Assembly: GCA_040007395.1 (NCBI GenBank)
Contig: JBDTVG010000217.1
Span: 25,047-89,046, forward strand
Direction of reading: 5' to 3'
DNA from: DATGFK01 sp040007395
Lineage (GTDB): Bacteria; Chloroflexota; Anaerolineae; Aggregatilineales; UBA2796
Length of the DNA: 64,000 nucleotides
Position 1 is the stretch's first letter; each line of letters opens with the position of its first letter. Made by a program: the position numbers and the translations under genes. Shown here piece by piece: positions 49,781-58,131 of this stretch. The notes beneath the pieces are model-generated. The model did no database searches, was not told where the DNA came from, and worked only from the letters and a program-made list of their open reading frames with translations.

Positions 49781-51310
49781 ATGAATCGTCGTGATTTTCT
49801 GAAAACAGTGGGAGTTGGTGCAGGCGCGGCGCTCATCGGCGGCAAAGTGATCGAAGCGCTGGCGGCTCCCGACCTGCCGGGCGCGTTGGGCAGCGTGGCA
49901 CTCGCCGACCAGCGCGACCCCGTAGCGCACATCTTGAACCGCGTGACCTTCGGCCCACGCCCCGGTCAGGTGGAAGCGGTCAAGAAGATGGGCGTACAGG
50001 CGTATCTGGAGCAGCAGCTTAAGCCAGAGTCGATCCCGGATGATGCCAGCGAAAATCGTCTAGGTGACTATATCACGCTGGATATGCAGCCTGCCGAGTT
50101 AACCGCGTTTGCCAAACAGCCCGCCGAAGTGATCGCGGAACTTGACTCGGCAACGGTTATGCGGGCGGTGTACAGTGAACGCCAACTGTATGAGATCATG
50201 GTCAACTTCTGGTCGGAACACTTTTCGATCTACCATCTCAAAAATCAATGTAAGTTCCTCAAGACAGCGGATGACCGGGACGTGATTCGCAAACATGCCC
50301 TCGGCAAGTTCCGCGATCTGTTGGGCGCATCCACCAAAAGTCCGGCGATGCTGATCTATCTCGACAATGCCGAGAGCGAGAAGAAGCACCCCAACGAAAA
50401 CTATGCTCGCGAAGTGATGGAACTGCACACCATCACCATTGGTAACTACACTGAGGACGATGTTAAAGAAGTCGCCCGCTGCTTTACTGGCTGGACCATA
50501 CAGGGGCTAAAAGGCGATAACCCCGGTGAGTTTATCTTCCGACCAAACCTGCACGACAACGACGCAAAGATGGTGCTCGGTCATGCCATTGCTGCTGGCG
50601 GCGGCATTCAGGATGGCGAAACCGTGCTGGATCTACTGGCTTCGCACCCCAACACCGCCGAACTGATCAGCAATAAACTGTGTCGTCGCTTCATTGCCGA
50701 CGATCCGCCAGATGCGGTGGTTAAAGCGGGCGCACAAGCCTTTCTCAGCAGCGGCGGCGATATTCCAAGCGTGCTGCGGGTGATCTTCGCTTCGCAGGAA
50801 TTTCTCAATGCACCCGCCAAGTTCAAGCGCCCGTTTGAATATCTGGTGTCGCTGTACCGCGTCTTCAATGTCGAACTGCCCGCCATACAAGCGAACGATG
50901 CCAAAAAGCGGGCGAGTCTCGCCTCGTTGGGCATTCTCAAGGGCATGGGACACTTGCCGTTCAACCACATTGAGCCAAACGGCTACTCTGACTACGCCTC
51001 AACATGGATTGTTAACATGCTGCTGCGCTGGAATGCCGCGATCCAGACGGTCTATGGGCAGATCCCCGGCAGCAAGATCGACCTAACCGGACTAGCGCAA
51101 AGTCAGGGTGTGGACTTGAACGGGCGCAGTGTGCTGGCATTCTACGGACAGCACTTGCTAGGCCGTCCGCTGACTCAAGCCGAACAGGACACGATCTGGA
51201 ATTTTGCCAGCAAAAAAGGTGAACCCGATCTGACAACGCCGGCGGGTCGCCTGCAAATGCGGAACGCCATCGCCGTGATCGCGGCTTCACCTGCTTTTCA
51301 GTATCGCTAA
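49781..51310 (+). CDS. DUF1800 family exported protein (Tat signal)
   Basis: This 509-residue protein begins with a twin-arginine signal (MNRRDFLKTVGVGAGAALIG). The family blocks HILNRVTFGPRPGQVEAVKK, NFWSEHFSIYHLKN and LIYLDNAESEKKHPNENYAR (continuing EVMELHTITIGNYTEDDVKE) are all present, as is EVARCFTGW, then LCRRFIADDPPD. The protein acts outside the cytoplasm. The biochemical role is unknown; the family is usually next to DUF1501, as here. Located 169 bp before that partner, with a family B repeat between. Confidence 0.92.
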   Translation: MNRRDFLKTVGVGAGAALIGGKVIEALAAPDLPGALGSVALADQRDPVAHILNRVTFGPRPGQVEAVKKMGVQAYLEQQLKPESIPDDASENRLGDYITLDMQPAELTAFAKQPAEVIAELDSATVMRAVYSERQLYEIMVNFWSEHFSIYHLKNQCKFLKTADDRDVIRKHALGKFRDLLGASTKSPAMLIYLDNAESEKKHPNENYAREVMELHTITIGNYTEDDVKEVARCFTGWTIQGLKGDNPGEFIFRPNLHDNDAKMVLGHAIAAGGGIQDGETVLDLLASHPNTAELISNKLCRRFIADDPPDAVVKAGAQAFLSSGGDIPSVLRVIFASQEFLNAPAKFKRPFEYLVSLYRVFNVELPAIQANDAKKRASLASLGILKGMGHLPFNHIEPNGYSDYASTWIVNMLLRWNAAIQTVYGQIPGSKIDLTGLAQSQGVDLNGRSVLAFYGQHLLGRPLTQAEQDTIWNFASKKGEPDLTTPAGRLQMRNAIAVIAASPAFQYR

Positions 51311-51443
51311 CAGACTCAGGCTAGGCTGCCCTCACCCCCGACCCCTCTCCCTCAGGGCGAGGGGGGAAAACACCGCTTGTATTGAAGTCCCTCTCCTTTG
51401 GGAGAGGGATTTAGGGTGAGGGCGGCCTAAGGTGAGCAACGGA
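51308..51443. repeat. Family B MITE-like element on the DUF1800 stop codon
   Basis: The element (about 51315-51436) ends in TAAGGTGAG, as the complete copy does, and begins with a worn CTCAGGCTAGGC. The core has CCTCACCCCCGACCCCTCTC and GAGAGGGATTTAGGGTGAGG. The flanks TAACAGA (containing the DUF1800 stop) and CAACGGA match in 5 of 7 bases, consistent with an old target duplication. Confidence 0.7.
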
Positions 51444-51479
51444 TTAACTATTATTGTAACGATAAAGGAGAACCCTATC

Positions 51480-52754
51480 ATGTCTCGTGAAACAGAAACC
51501 ATATCTCGTCGTGAGTTGTTAAATCGCAGTTTTGCGCTTTCGGCCTTGGCAGGGGCGCAAGTGGCGTGGCCTCAGTGGATGCCGCGCTTGGCCTTCGCGC
51601 CGAAAAACCGTGCGCCCAAAGGCGATGTGTTGGTGTGTGTCTTTTTGCGCGGCGGCGCTGACGGCTTAAATATCATCGTGCCGCATGGCGAAGCTGCGTA
51701 CTACGCCGCCCGCCCGGTGATCAATGTGGCGCACCCCGACGACAATAAAGCCGATCCGTCGGCGCGGGCGCTCGATCTGGATGGCTTCTTTGGGCTGAAT
51801 CCCGCGTTGGCTCCGCTGCTGCCTATCTTCAAAGGGCAACAGGCTGTCGCCGTGCAAGCTACCGGATCGCCCGACCCGACGCGCTCACACTTCGAGGCGA
51901 TGGATTACATGGAAAGCGGCACGCCGGGAGGCCATGCGCTTGGCACGGGCTGGCTGGGACGACATTTGGCTTCGCTGGATACTGGCACGAATTCGCCTGT
52001 CCGTGCGATTGGCTGGGGCAGCAGTTTGCAACAATCGCTGCGTGGTACGATCAGCGCGACGGCGATCAAGTCGATTGTGGACTATCACTTGGCGGGCAAT
52101 AAAAACGCGGCGAACGAAATGTTAGCGACCCTGAATGCGCTCTATGCTGCTGATCCAGCGACACTTAAGGCAGTTGCCGACCAAACTAATGCCGTGCTTG
52201 ACCTCGTAACACGCATCAATATCGCGTCGTATAAGGCCGCTGACGGAGCCGACTACGACGACAATAACGACTTTGATCAGGCGTTGATGCAGACCGCCGC
52301 CTTGATCAAGGCCAATGTCGGTCTCGAAGTGGCAGCGATTGATCTGGGCGGTTGGGATACCCACCAGAACGAGATCGCGGATCTCACCAAAGAACTCACC
52401 GAGTTGGGCAAGGGGATTGCCGCGTTCCACACCGATATGGGCGACCTGATGAAGACGGTGACGGTAGTCGTCATGTCCGAATTCGGGCGGCGGGTGCAGG
52501 AGAATGCCAGCGGCGGCACCGATCACGGACACGGTAACATGATGATGGTGTTGGGCGGTCATGTCGTCGCCAAACCCGTGATCAGCGATTGGCCCGGTCT
52601 TGCCGCCGACAAACTGGTCAACGGCGATCTGAAGATCACGATTGACTACCGCGATGTCCTGAGCGAGATCATCGCCAATCGGCTCAACAACACCGCGCTC
52701 GATCAAGTGTTCCCCAATTTTGCGCCCACAGCACGGGGCATTGTGACGAAATAG
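51480..52754 (+). CDS. DUF1501 family exported protein (Tat signal)
   Basis: This 424-residue protein has a twin-arginine-like signal (ETISRRELLNRSFALSALAG). The fold is that of sulfatase/alkaline-phosphatase relatives (DUF1501), with FLRGGADGLNIIVPHGEAAY, DPTRSHFEAMDYMESGTPGG and WDTHQNEIADL containing likely metal-site residues. SEFGRRVQENASGGTDHGHG is the most conserved block (ExGR..N..GGTDHG). A DUF1800-DUF1501 pair is a common conserved unit of unknown function in Planctomycetes, Chloroflexi and others. ATG 51480 has AAAGGAG nine bases upstream; a longer frame from 51432 is rejected. Confidence 0.93.
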   Translation: MSRETETISRRELLNRSFALSALAGAQVAWPQWMPRLAFAPKNRAPKGDVLVCVFLRGGADGLNIIVPHGEAAYYAARPVINVAHPDDNKADPSARALDLDGFFGLNPALAPLLPIFKGQQAVAVQATGSPDPTRSHFEAMDYMESGTPGGHALGTGWLGRHLASLDTGTNSPVRAIGWGSSLQQSLRGTISATAIKSIVDYHLAGNKNAANEMLATLNALYAADPATLKAVADQTNAVLDLVTRINIASYKAADGADYDDNNDFDQALMQTAALIKANVGLEVAAIDLGGWDTHQNEIADLTKELTELGKGIAAFHTDMGDLMKTVTVVVMSEFGRRVQENASGGTDHGHGNMMMVLGGHVVAKPVISDWPGLAADKLVNGDLKITIDYRDVLSEIIANRLNNTALDQVFPNFAPTARGIVTK

Positions 52755-52789
52755 AGCATTTTCCTTACAGCCTCGTTCGCGGGTCTATT

Positions 52790-52862
52790 CGGCGGACAAC
52801 GCAAGCATTGTCCCTACACCATACCGTTTGGCTGTAGGGACAGGGCCTGCCCTGTCCCCGCC
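52790..52862. repeat. Family A intergenic palindromic repeat
   Basis: Complete unit: GCGGACAACGCAAGCATTGTCC, CTACACCATACCGTTTGGCTG linker, GTAGGGACAGGGCCTGCCCTG and TCC (read across line breaks). It lies between the DUF1501 gene and the TPR pseudogene. Confidence 0.75.
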
Positions 52863-52875
52863 TGCCGCAACGCCC

Positions 52876-53280
52876 TCACGACTCCGCTGGACTATCCCCC
52901 TGCCTCAACAGCTTATCCGCCGCCGTGATCCAGCGTAACATCATGTTTGCATTGTCTATGTCACCCATCCGTCGGTAGTATTTCTCTGCCTCACCCCAGC
53001 AAATAATGGCAGCAGATAGATCGCCTAAATCCTCTTGTACAAGGCCGAGATTATATTGTGTCCTTGCGTAATCCAGCGGGGCGCTGTGCGGGGTACGATA
53101 GACCAGTGTGGCTTTATAAGCGGCAATGGCCCGCTGCAAGTTGCCCGCACGGTCTTCGACATTCGCCAGATCGCGTTACGGGTTGCCGAGGTTTTTCTGC
53201 ACTTAGGCATAAGTTCGTGGATCGTTCTGATGGCTGTAAAAGGTCAACTCAGCCTCATAGGTTGTGACAAGACGGTGTAG
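52876..53280 (-). pseudogene. TPR protein remnant with two in-frame stop codons
   Basis: One frame on the minus strand reads LHRLVTTYEAELTFYSHQND, then PRTYA stop VQKNLGNP stop RDLANVEDRAGNLQRAIAAY, and goes on KATLVYRTPHSAPLDYARTQ and NLGLVQEDLGDLSAAIICWG to a normal stop at 52876. Each stretch is one TPR (NLGxxxxDLxxxxxRAGNL..AIxAY). Both stops occur where a conserved residue is expected (YAKVQNNLGNAYRDL-like). There is no initiation region, so it is the dead C-terminal part of a longer TPR protein, perhaps the sensor end of a TIR/CHAT-STAND gene. Its intact last 87 codons could still be translated from a TTG. Confidence 0.8.
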
Positions 53281-53534
53281 TTAGTTAATCTATCTCTAGC
53301 CGAATTATCCCAATGATCAATTCCAAGGTTAACATATACATTTGCTTGTAACGTTTCCGCCAAGAGTATTCCTTAATAAGGTGGTTTAAGGTCGCCTTTG
53401 TGGGTCTGATTCCCCGCCACCATCAATCCGGCTTCTCGATTCATAAGCGACCCTGTTTTTCTTCCCTCACCTTTCAAACGAGAAGTTGGGGTGAGGTCAA
53501 GTTCAGACGAGAAAGTTTAGGGGGAGAATTCTAA

Positions 53535-54086
53535 GTGCGAACCACCATACATCCAGCAGCGCGGCGAATTGTGTGGCTAATCATTACGATTGGCGCGGTT
53601 GCGACACTGGTCGCAATCGTGTATATCCTGTTCAATCTGGGGTCGGGGATCACGCTGCCGTTTATGCGAACTGCCCTTGATATTGGTTGGCTGTTTGTCT
53701 TTGGCGTGATGTGGCTGATCGTCGGGTTAATTTTGTGGTGGTGGCTGCGTCCAATTCCCGGACTCAGCGACGATGCCGAAACGATTCAACAGTGGCAAGC
53801 CGCACTAAATAAGCGTCTGACGGAACTTGAAACCCGCTTGAATACCCCACAACCAATCATTCAGACGACTCCCGATGCTGCTGAGATCATCAAGCGACTG
53901 GACAGCCTCGACAAAGAAGTCGATAGTCTAGCAACGACGATTCAAGATGCTCATGTCCGGCTAAACAGTCTGGATGATGTGACGAGCCAACTGCATGATC
54001 TGGACACGCAGTTGGATTCACTGTACGTCACGCTGCAAGATGTTCATCGCCGGATCGACAGTTTAGAGCAAGCTAACAATCCCTGA
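53535..54086 (+). CDS. Small membrane protein with cytoplasmic coiled coil
   Basis: This 183-residue protein of unknown family has two membrane helices near the start (IVWLIITIGAVATLVAIVYI and WLFVFGVMWLIVGLILWWWL). From about residue 85 it is a long heptad coiled coil (QQWQAALNKRLTELETRLNT, then IIKRLDSLDKEVDSLATTIQ and LDTQLDSLYVTLQDVHRRID). The repeating LDSL steps are regular, which favours a trimer or dimer stalk. Start GTG 53535 with GGGGGAGAA upstream. Neither neighbour suggests a function. Confidence 0.75.
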   Translation: MRTTIHPAARRIVWLIITIGAVATLVAIVYILFNLGSGITLPFMRTALDIGWLFVFGVMWLIVGLILWWWLRPIPGLSDDAETIQQWQAALNKRLTELETRLNTPQPIIQTTPDAAEIIKRLDSLDKEVDSLATTIQDAHVRLNSLDDVTSQLHDLDTQLDSLYVTLQDVHRRIDSLEQANNP

Positions 54087-54126
54087 GTGATCAACAAGTC
54101 CACAACATAAACGGGTAGCGTGGAAA

Positions 54127-54282
54127 TCTAGTAGCTGACCTGACGCATCCTCTAAATCCCTCTCCACTGCGTAGAGAGGGACTTCAAGCCACTGGCTTTT
54201 TCTCCCCTCGCCCTGCGGGAGAGGGGTCCGGGGTGAGGGCAATCTGGCGTAAAACAAGTCATGCGTAAGGTGCGTCTAGTAG
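54127..54282. repeat. Family B MITE-like element on the aspartoacylase-family stop codon
   Basis: The element (about 54135-54275) begins CTGACCTGACGCATCC and ends CATGCGTAAGGTGCGT, slightly worn forms of the family ends. The flanks CTAGTAG (54128-54134 and 54276-54282) are identical. The right copy holds the stop codon (CTA on plus, TAG on minus) of the M14-family gene. The core is doubled: CCCTCTCCACTGCGTAGAGA and CCCTCGCCCTGCGGGAGAGG. Confidence 0.8.
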
Positions 54283-55454
54283 CTCGGAAACGGCAGCACC
54301 AATTCGCTATCATCGCGAATGGCGAGACTGAGCAGCGGTTCGTTTTTGTAGCAAACGGCTCCGACTGATACACCTAGCACAATGCCGTCGTGTCGGGTCA
54401 GCACTAGACCATCATCGCTGCCCAAAGGCCGCCCGTAAATGTCGGTCAGGCGGGCAATCGGATCGCCCGCCGCAATGGTATCACCCGCTTTGACGTAATA
54501 GGAGCAAATGCCGCTAGCGGGCGCGACAGGATGCAGCATCCGGCGGATCGGGTAGCCGGGGTTCATAATCTTGATCCCCAGAATCGGCTCCGGGTCGCCA
54601 GCAAGCATTCCCGCCCAACGCATCACATTACGAATCCCACTCACCGCCGCCATGACCATGCTCTGATCAACGCTCATGAAACCGCCTAGTTCGGCAGTAA
54701 AGGCGGGAATACGCGCCACATTAAAGGCCGCCCCGCTCACCGAGCGATGCAAGTTCATCTTGAGATACTCAGCCGAAGCGTATTCGTTGACAATGGTATG
54801 TCCAAACGCCGCCAACATCTCGCTCATTTTGGCTTGAAGCTGCTGTGCGGCACTGCGATCTCGCCCGCCGCGATAATACACCGGATCGCGGAACGCGAAC
54901 GACAGCGCTCCCGGTGAATAGTTGTGCAGGTCGATCAGGTAGTTGGCGCTGTGCTGGATGTAGCCGAACAGTCTTGTGTAGGCTTCTTCCATCCCGGAAG
55001 GGGGGGTTTCTGGCTGAGTGTAGGGGCGGCGCGGCGGTGGCGCAGGAAACAGGCGATTCGGATCTTGCCCGTTCAGATAGTAGGGGCTGCGTTGGGCGCT
55101 GCGTAACCCTGCCGGATTGAGAGTCGGTACCGCCACAATCGTGCCGTTCAGCCGATTGACTAAGCCGCGTGTCAACAGTTGGTGGATCACCGGAATGCCC
55201 GTATATTCTGCGCCATGTATCGAGGCAGTAATCCACAACACGGGGCCTTCGGGTTTGCCCTGTGCGATAATGATGGGGAAGTAATCGGAGCCGCCGCTAG
55301 GCAGTTCTAACGCTTCAAGTTCACCGTAAATAATTTTGCCGGGTTGGGCGCGTGCCGTTCCAACCTCTAAAGTTGAGTTCATATTCTGTGAATAGGAGGT
55401 AAAAGCGTGTTCCCCAAATAAATCGCTTTTACCTTGCGAATCTTCTATTTTCAT
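54276..55454 (-). CDS. Succinylglutamate desuccinylase/aspartoacylase-family zinc hydrolase
   Basis: This 392-residue M14-type metallohydrolase cleaves an amide bond of an N-acyl amino acid or similar. Zinc ligands are ASIHGAEYTG (HxxE) and LIDLHNYS (second His). PTLNPAGLRSAQRSPYYLNG holds the substrate-binding arginine and the NG..DPNRLFP block typical of the family. The C-terminal 100 residues form the barrel-like domain of AstE/AspA relatives (VKAGDTIAAGDPIARLTDIY). The first 30 residues are not conserved, and a start at MNSTLEVG (55382) is possible. It precedes a GAF protein gene by 26 bp on the same strand, which probably forms an operon with it. Confidence 0.88.
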   Translation of the reverse strand: MKIEDSQGKSDLFGEHAFTSYSQNMNSTLEVGTARAQPGKIIYGELEALELPSGGSDYFPIIIAQGKPEGPVLWITASIHGAEYTGIPVIHQLLTRGLVNRLNGTIVAVPTLNPAGLRSAQRSPYYLNGQDPNRLFPAPPPRRPYTQPETPPSGMEEAYTRLFGYIQHSANYLIDLHNYSPGALSFAFRDPVYYRGGRDRSAAQQLQAKMSEMLAAFGHTIVNEYASAEYLKMNLHRSVSGAAFNVARIPAFTAELGGFMSVDQSMVMAAVSGIRNVMRWAGMLAGDPEPILGIKIMNPGYPIRRMLHPVAPASGICSYYVKAGDTIAAGDPIARLTDIYGRPLGSDDGLVLTRHDGIVLGVSVGAVCYKNEPLLSLAIRDDSELVLPFPSY

Positions 55455-55480
55455 ACTTTTCGTCCAGTCGAGTCGATGCC

Positions 55481-56329
55481 CTAGATGCGCTGCTCTTTCG
55501 CCAAAGCTGAGGCAAGCTGAGCACTGACCAGTTCGAGCATTAATACGTTTTCCATCTTGATCGAGCCAAGCTGTTCGCGACAGGCCAGCACTACGCCGAA
55601 GCGTAAAGTGGAACCAACCGGAACACAGGCCGCCGCACCATATTTGCCTTTTTCGATCAACATATGGTTCGGCTCGTCACCCGGCCCAACAATGCGGCTC
55701 TGACCGTTTTGGGCAACCCACCCTAGCAGCCCATTGAGATCGGTTCGCGTTGGGATCAGGCTGGTCACAGCGCTTGGCCCGACCTGTGCACCAAGCGATA
55801 GCGATGGCGGATCGGAGGGCGCAACGGCATAAAAAGCCACGTAATCGTACCCAAGCTCTTTGACCGCTTCGACGGCTGCCTGCTGTTTACCAAGCCCTTT
55901 GGTCGCTTTGCGGAGCGACTTGGCGAAGGTACGCACAGGGGGCAGCGCATCGGCGCGGAGGGTTTCCAGCCGCCGTTCTTCTGCTAACCGCTTGATCTTT
56001 TTGATCAGGTCGTCATCTTTGAACGGGTCAGTCGAAACATCGTCGGCGCGACCCGGCATCCCGAAGTCGGCCTCTTCGTCTACCAGCAAGATCAGCAGCC
56101 GCGGCAAAGTCTGACGCAGCTCTTTGACCAACTCGAAAACATTACCCAGTCCGTTGTCCACCACAAAAACGTCGGTTCGTTTGTCGGGGTTAGCAAGAAT
56201 GTCGCGGGCACTGGCTTCCGACGTGACCACTGTAACCTTGAGTTTTAGATCTTTCGAGAGATTCTCTCGAAAACGTGCAACCGAGGGGAGACGCACGGCT
56301 GCGAGAACGTGAATATTTGTAGCTTCCAT
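55481..56329 (-). CDS. Receiver-like plus GAF domain protein
   Basis: This 282-residue protein has an N-terminal CheY-like fold (HVLAAVRLPSVARFRENLSK.. DVFVVDNGLGNVFELVKELR) with Asp at the phosphoacceptor position (VVDNG) but no acidic pocket at the start (AAVRLP instead of DD). It therefore looks like a pseudo-receiver. From about residue 120 it is a GAF domain (LGYDYVAFYAVAPSDPPSLS, then GQSRIVGPGDEPNHMLIEKG), ending in a long helix for dimers. No output domain is present. It likely senses a small ligand and acts on a partner. Upstream of the M14 hydrolase gene. Confidence 0.8.
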   Translation of the reverse strand: MEATNIHVLAAVRLPSVARFRENLSKDLKLKVTVVTSEASARDILANPDKRTDVFVVDNGLGNVFELVKELRQTLPRLLILLVDEEADFGMPGRADDVSTDPFKDDDLIKKIKRLAEERRLETLRADALPPVRTFAKSLRKATKGLGKQQAAVEAVKELGYDYVAFYAVAPSDPPSLSLGAQVGPSAVTSLIPTRTDLNGLLGWVAQNGQSRIVGPGDEPNHMLIEKGKYGAAACVPVGSTLRFGVVLACREQLGSIKMENVLMLELVSAQLASALAKEQRI

Positions 56330-56456
56330 GTTTGCATCACCAGAACATTAAAGAAACACCTAGACTGTGATTATAGGCCGACCCCGCACTTCCGACAAAT
56401 AGAGACTTGGCAATCCGGTGCAATTTGGCAAAGATCGAGTCAGGATCGAGTCATGT

Positions 56457-57632
56457 CTAGCGGAGTGGCAAGCCCAGCTTACTTGCTAGTCCATTGGCGG
56501 CGGCGATGGTCAGGAGCAGCAGTTGCCATAGCCCGTCGCGAATGGGGGCCGTCTCAATATATTCGTCCAGCCGATGGGCATTGCCGCCATGTGTCACGCC
56601 AATCGTGATCGAAGGCAGTCCAGCCGCTAGCAAGACATTCGCATCGGTGCTGCCTGTCTCATACACAGGATGAATACCTTGCCAGCGCAGCACATCACGC
56701 GCCAACTGAACCAGCGGGTGCGTCAGTGCAATTGACCCGGAAGGGCGATCCCCAACGACTTCAACGACAATTTCTACATCGGGGATACGCTGCTGATCGA
56801 TAATATGGCGCACCTGTTGTTCCAGATCCGCCAGTGTGTCCCGTTCTTCCGAGCGCATATCGAGCAGCATGGAAGCCGTCGTGGCAATCGAGTTGACCGA
56901 TTGTCCCCCTTCGATCACGCCTATGTTAAACGTGGTGCGGGGTTCCTGAGGAGGGGTGAGTTGGGTAATCGCCGCGCCAATCCGCATCAAGGTATGGATG
57001 GCACTAGGCCGTCCGTAGTGCAGCCAACTATGTCCGCCTCCGGTCTTACACGTTATCTTAAGGCGGCGCACTGCAATCCCGGATCGATAGATGTGACCGT
57101 AGGCCATCCCTTCTAAGATCAGCGCTAGCCCCAGACGGGGCATGAGCTTTTCATAGACCGCCCGCATCCCACCCAGATCGCCCATGCCTTCTTCGCGACT
57201 GTTGGCGACGAACCAGATGTCAGATTCCAACGACTGCTGACGCAGCAGATCCGCCATTGACAGAACCGCTGCCACGCCCAAACTATTGTCGCCTATCCCC
57301 GGCCCATAGACCCGTCCGTTTTGCCGTTGGATTGTCAAGATAGCGTCGGCGGCAAAGACAGTATCGGTATGCGCGGCAAGCAGAACCGCCGGCAGTGTCG
57401 GGTTAGTTCCCGGCAGCCGTGCATAAACATTGTGAACCGAATCAATTTGCAGATCGGCTAGCCCGGTGAAGCGCTCATAAACATAGGCTGCCCGTTGGCC
57501 TTCTTGAAAGGTCGGCGCGGAGATCTGCTGGATAGTGATGGCTTCTTCAATGATATGGGGCAAGTTTGCCGTCAGCTTCGAGTGCAGAGCCTCGATAGCA
57601 GGGTCAGCAGCTAATTGATCAATTCGGCTCAA
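56457..57632 (-). CDS. M20 family metallopeptidase/deacylase
   Basis: This 391-residue di-zinc hydrolase of the ArgE/DapE/CPG2 family has AAHTDTVF (His and Asp), GPGIGDNSLGVA (bridging Asp), NSREEGMGDLGG (catalytic Glu and zinc Glu) and GVTHGGNAHRLDEYIE (last His). The lid domain between has GGGHSWLHYGRPSAIHTLMR, where His interacts with the substrate of the partner subunit. Such enzymes cleave dipeptides or N-acyl amino acids. Substrate not determinable. A second metallohydrolase of similar kind lies two genes away on the same strand; a shared role in peptide recycling is possible. Confidence 0.9.
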   Translation of the reverse strand: MSRIDQLAADPAIEALHSKLTANLPHIIEEAITIQQISAPTFQEGQRAAYVYERFTGLADLQIDSVHNVYARLPGTNPTLPAVLLAAHTDTVFAADAILTIQRQNGRVYGPGIGDNSLGVAAVLSMADLLRQQSLESDIWFVANSREEGMGDLGGMRAVYEKLMPRLGLALILEGMAYGHIYRSGIAVRRLKITCKTGGGHSWLHYGRPSAIHTLMRIGAAITQLTPPQEPRTTFNIGVIEGGQSVNSIATTASMLLDMRSEERDTLADLEQQVRHIIDQQRIPDVEIVVEVVGDRPSGSIALTHPLVQLARDVLRWQGIHPVYETGSTDANVLLAAGLPSITIGVTHGGNAHRLDEYIETAPIRDGLWQLLLLTIAAANGLASKLGLPLR

Positions 57633-57658
57633 AGTTTGCGTCCCAGTTTGCGTTGAGT

Positions 57659-57695
57659 AAAAAACAAAACAGCCGACATGCTTGTTGGCTGTTTT
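57659..57695 (-). terminator. Intrinsic terminator of rpsT
   Basis: Read on the minus strand: AAAACAGCC, a loop of about 12 bases, GGCTGTTTTGTTTTTT. It lies 25 bases after the rpsT stop codon. Confidence 0.9.
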
Positions 57696-57719
57696 CGGGG
57701 GATTATTCCACCTGCAATT

Positions 57720-57995
57720 TTATTTTTGGGCGGCTTCGAGCGCGGCAAGGTGCTTCATGAGGCGGCTCTTGCGACGGGCGGCATTCTTGCGGTGCAAGAT
57801 ACCTTTGTTAGCAGCCTTATCGAGCGTGCGAACCGCTTGAACAGCGGCAGCGCGGGCGGCTACCAGATCGCCACCTGTCATCTCAGCGCGAGCCGCTTTG
57901 ATCTCGGTACGGGCGCGGCTGATAAAAACACGATTACGTAAACGCTTGCGCTCCGAAGTGCGAATACGTTTAAGTGCAGATTTGTGATTAGCCAA
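57720..57995 (-). CDS. rpsT: 30S ribosomal protein S20
   Basis: S20 binds 16S rRNA early in 30S assembly. The 91 residues begin with the invariant LANHKSALKRIRTSERKRLR pattern and continue NRVFISRARTEIKAARAE with a helical Lys/Arg-rich body, ending GILHRKNAARRKSRLMKHLA. The start is TTG 57995 with GGGAGGA six bases upstream; a frame start at 58010 falls inside that site and is rejected. TTG starts for rpsT are also known in E. coli, where they serve autoregulation. A terminator follows. Confidence 0.97.
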   Translation of the reverse strand: MANHKSALKRIRTSERKRLRNRVFISRARTEIKAARAEMTGGDLVAARAAAVQAVRTLDKAANKGILHRKNAARRKSRLMKHLAALEAAQK

Positions 57996-58131
57996 AACAT
58001 TTCCTCCCAATGCAATAGTAACGAGCGATTTTACCAGAGCGCGTGCGCCTTGTCCAGCGAAAGTCTAGCTTTTATCTAAAACCAATTGCTGCTGATCGAT
58101 ACTTCAAAATTAATGTTAATGGCGATTGATA

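Noticed and set aside
55380..55420. Plus-strand AGGAGG plus GTG near 55398
   Set aside because: The frame stops after a few codons and is antisense to the start of the M14-family gene; chance.
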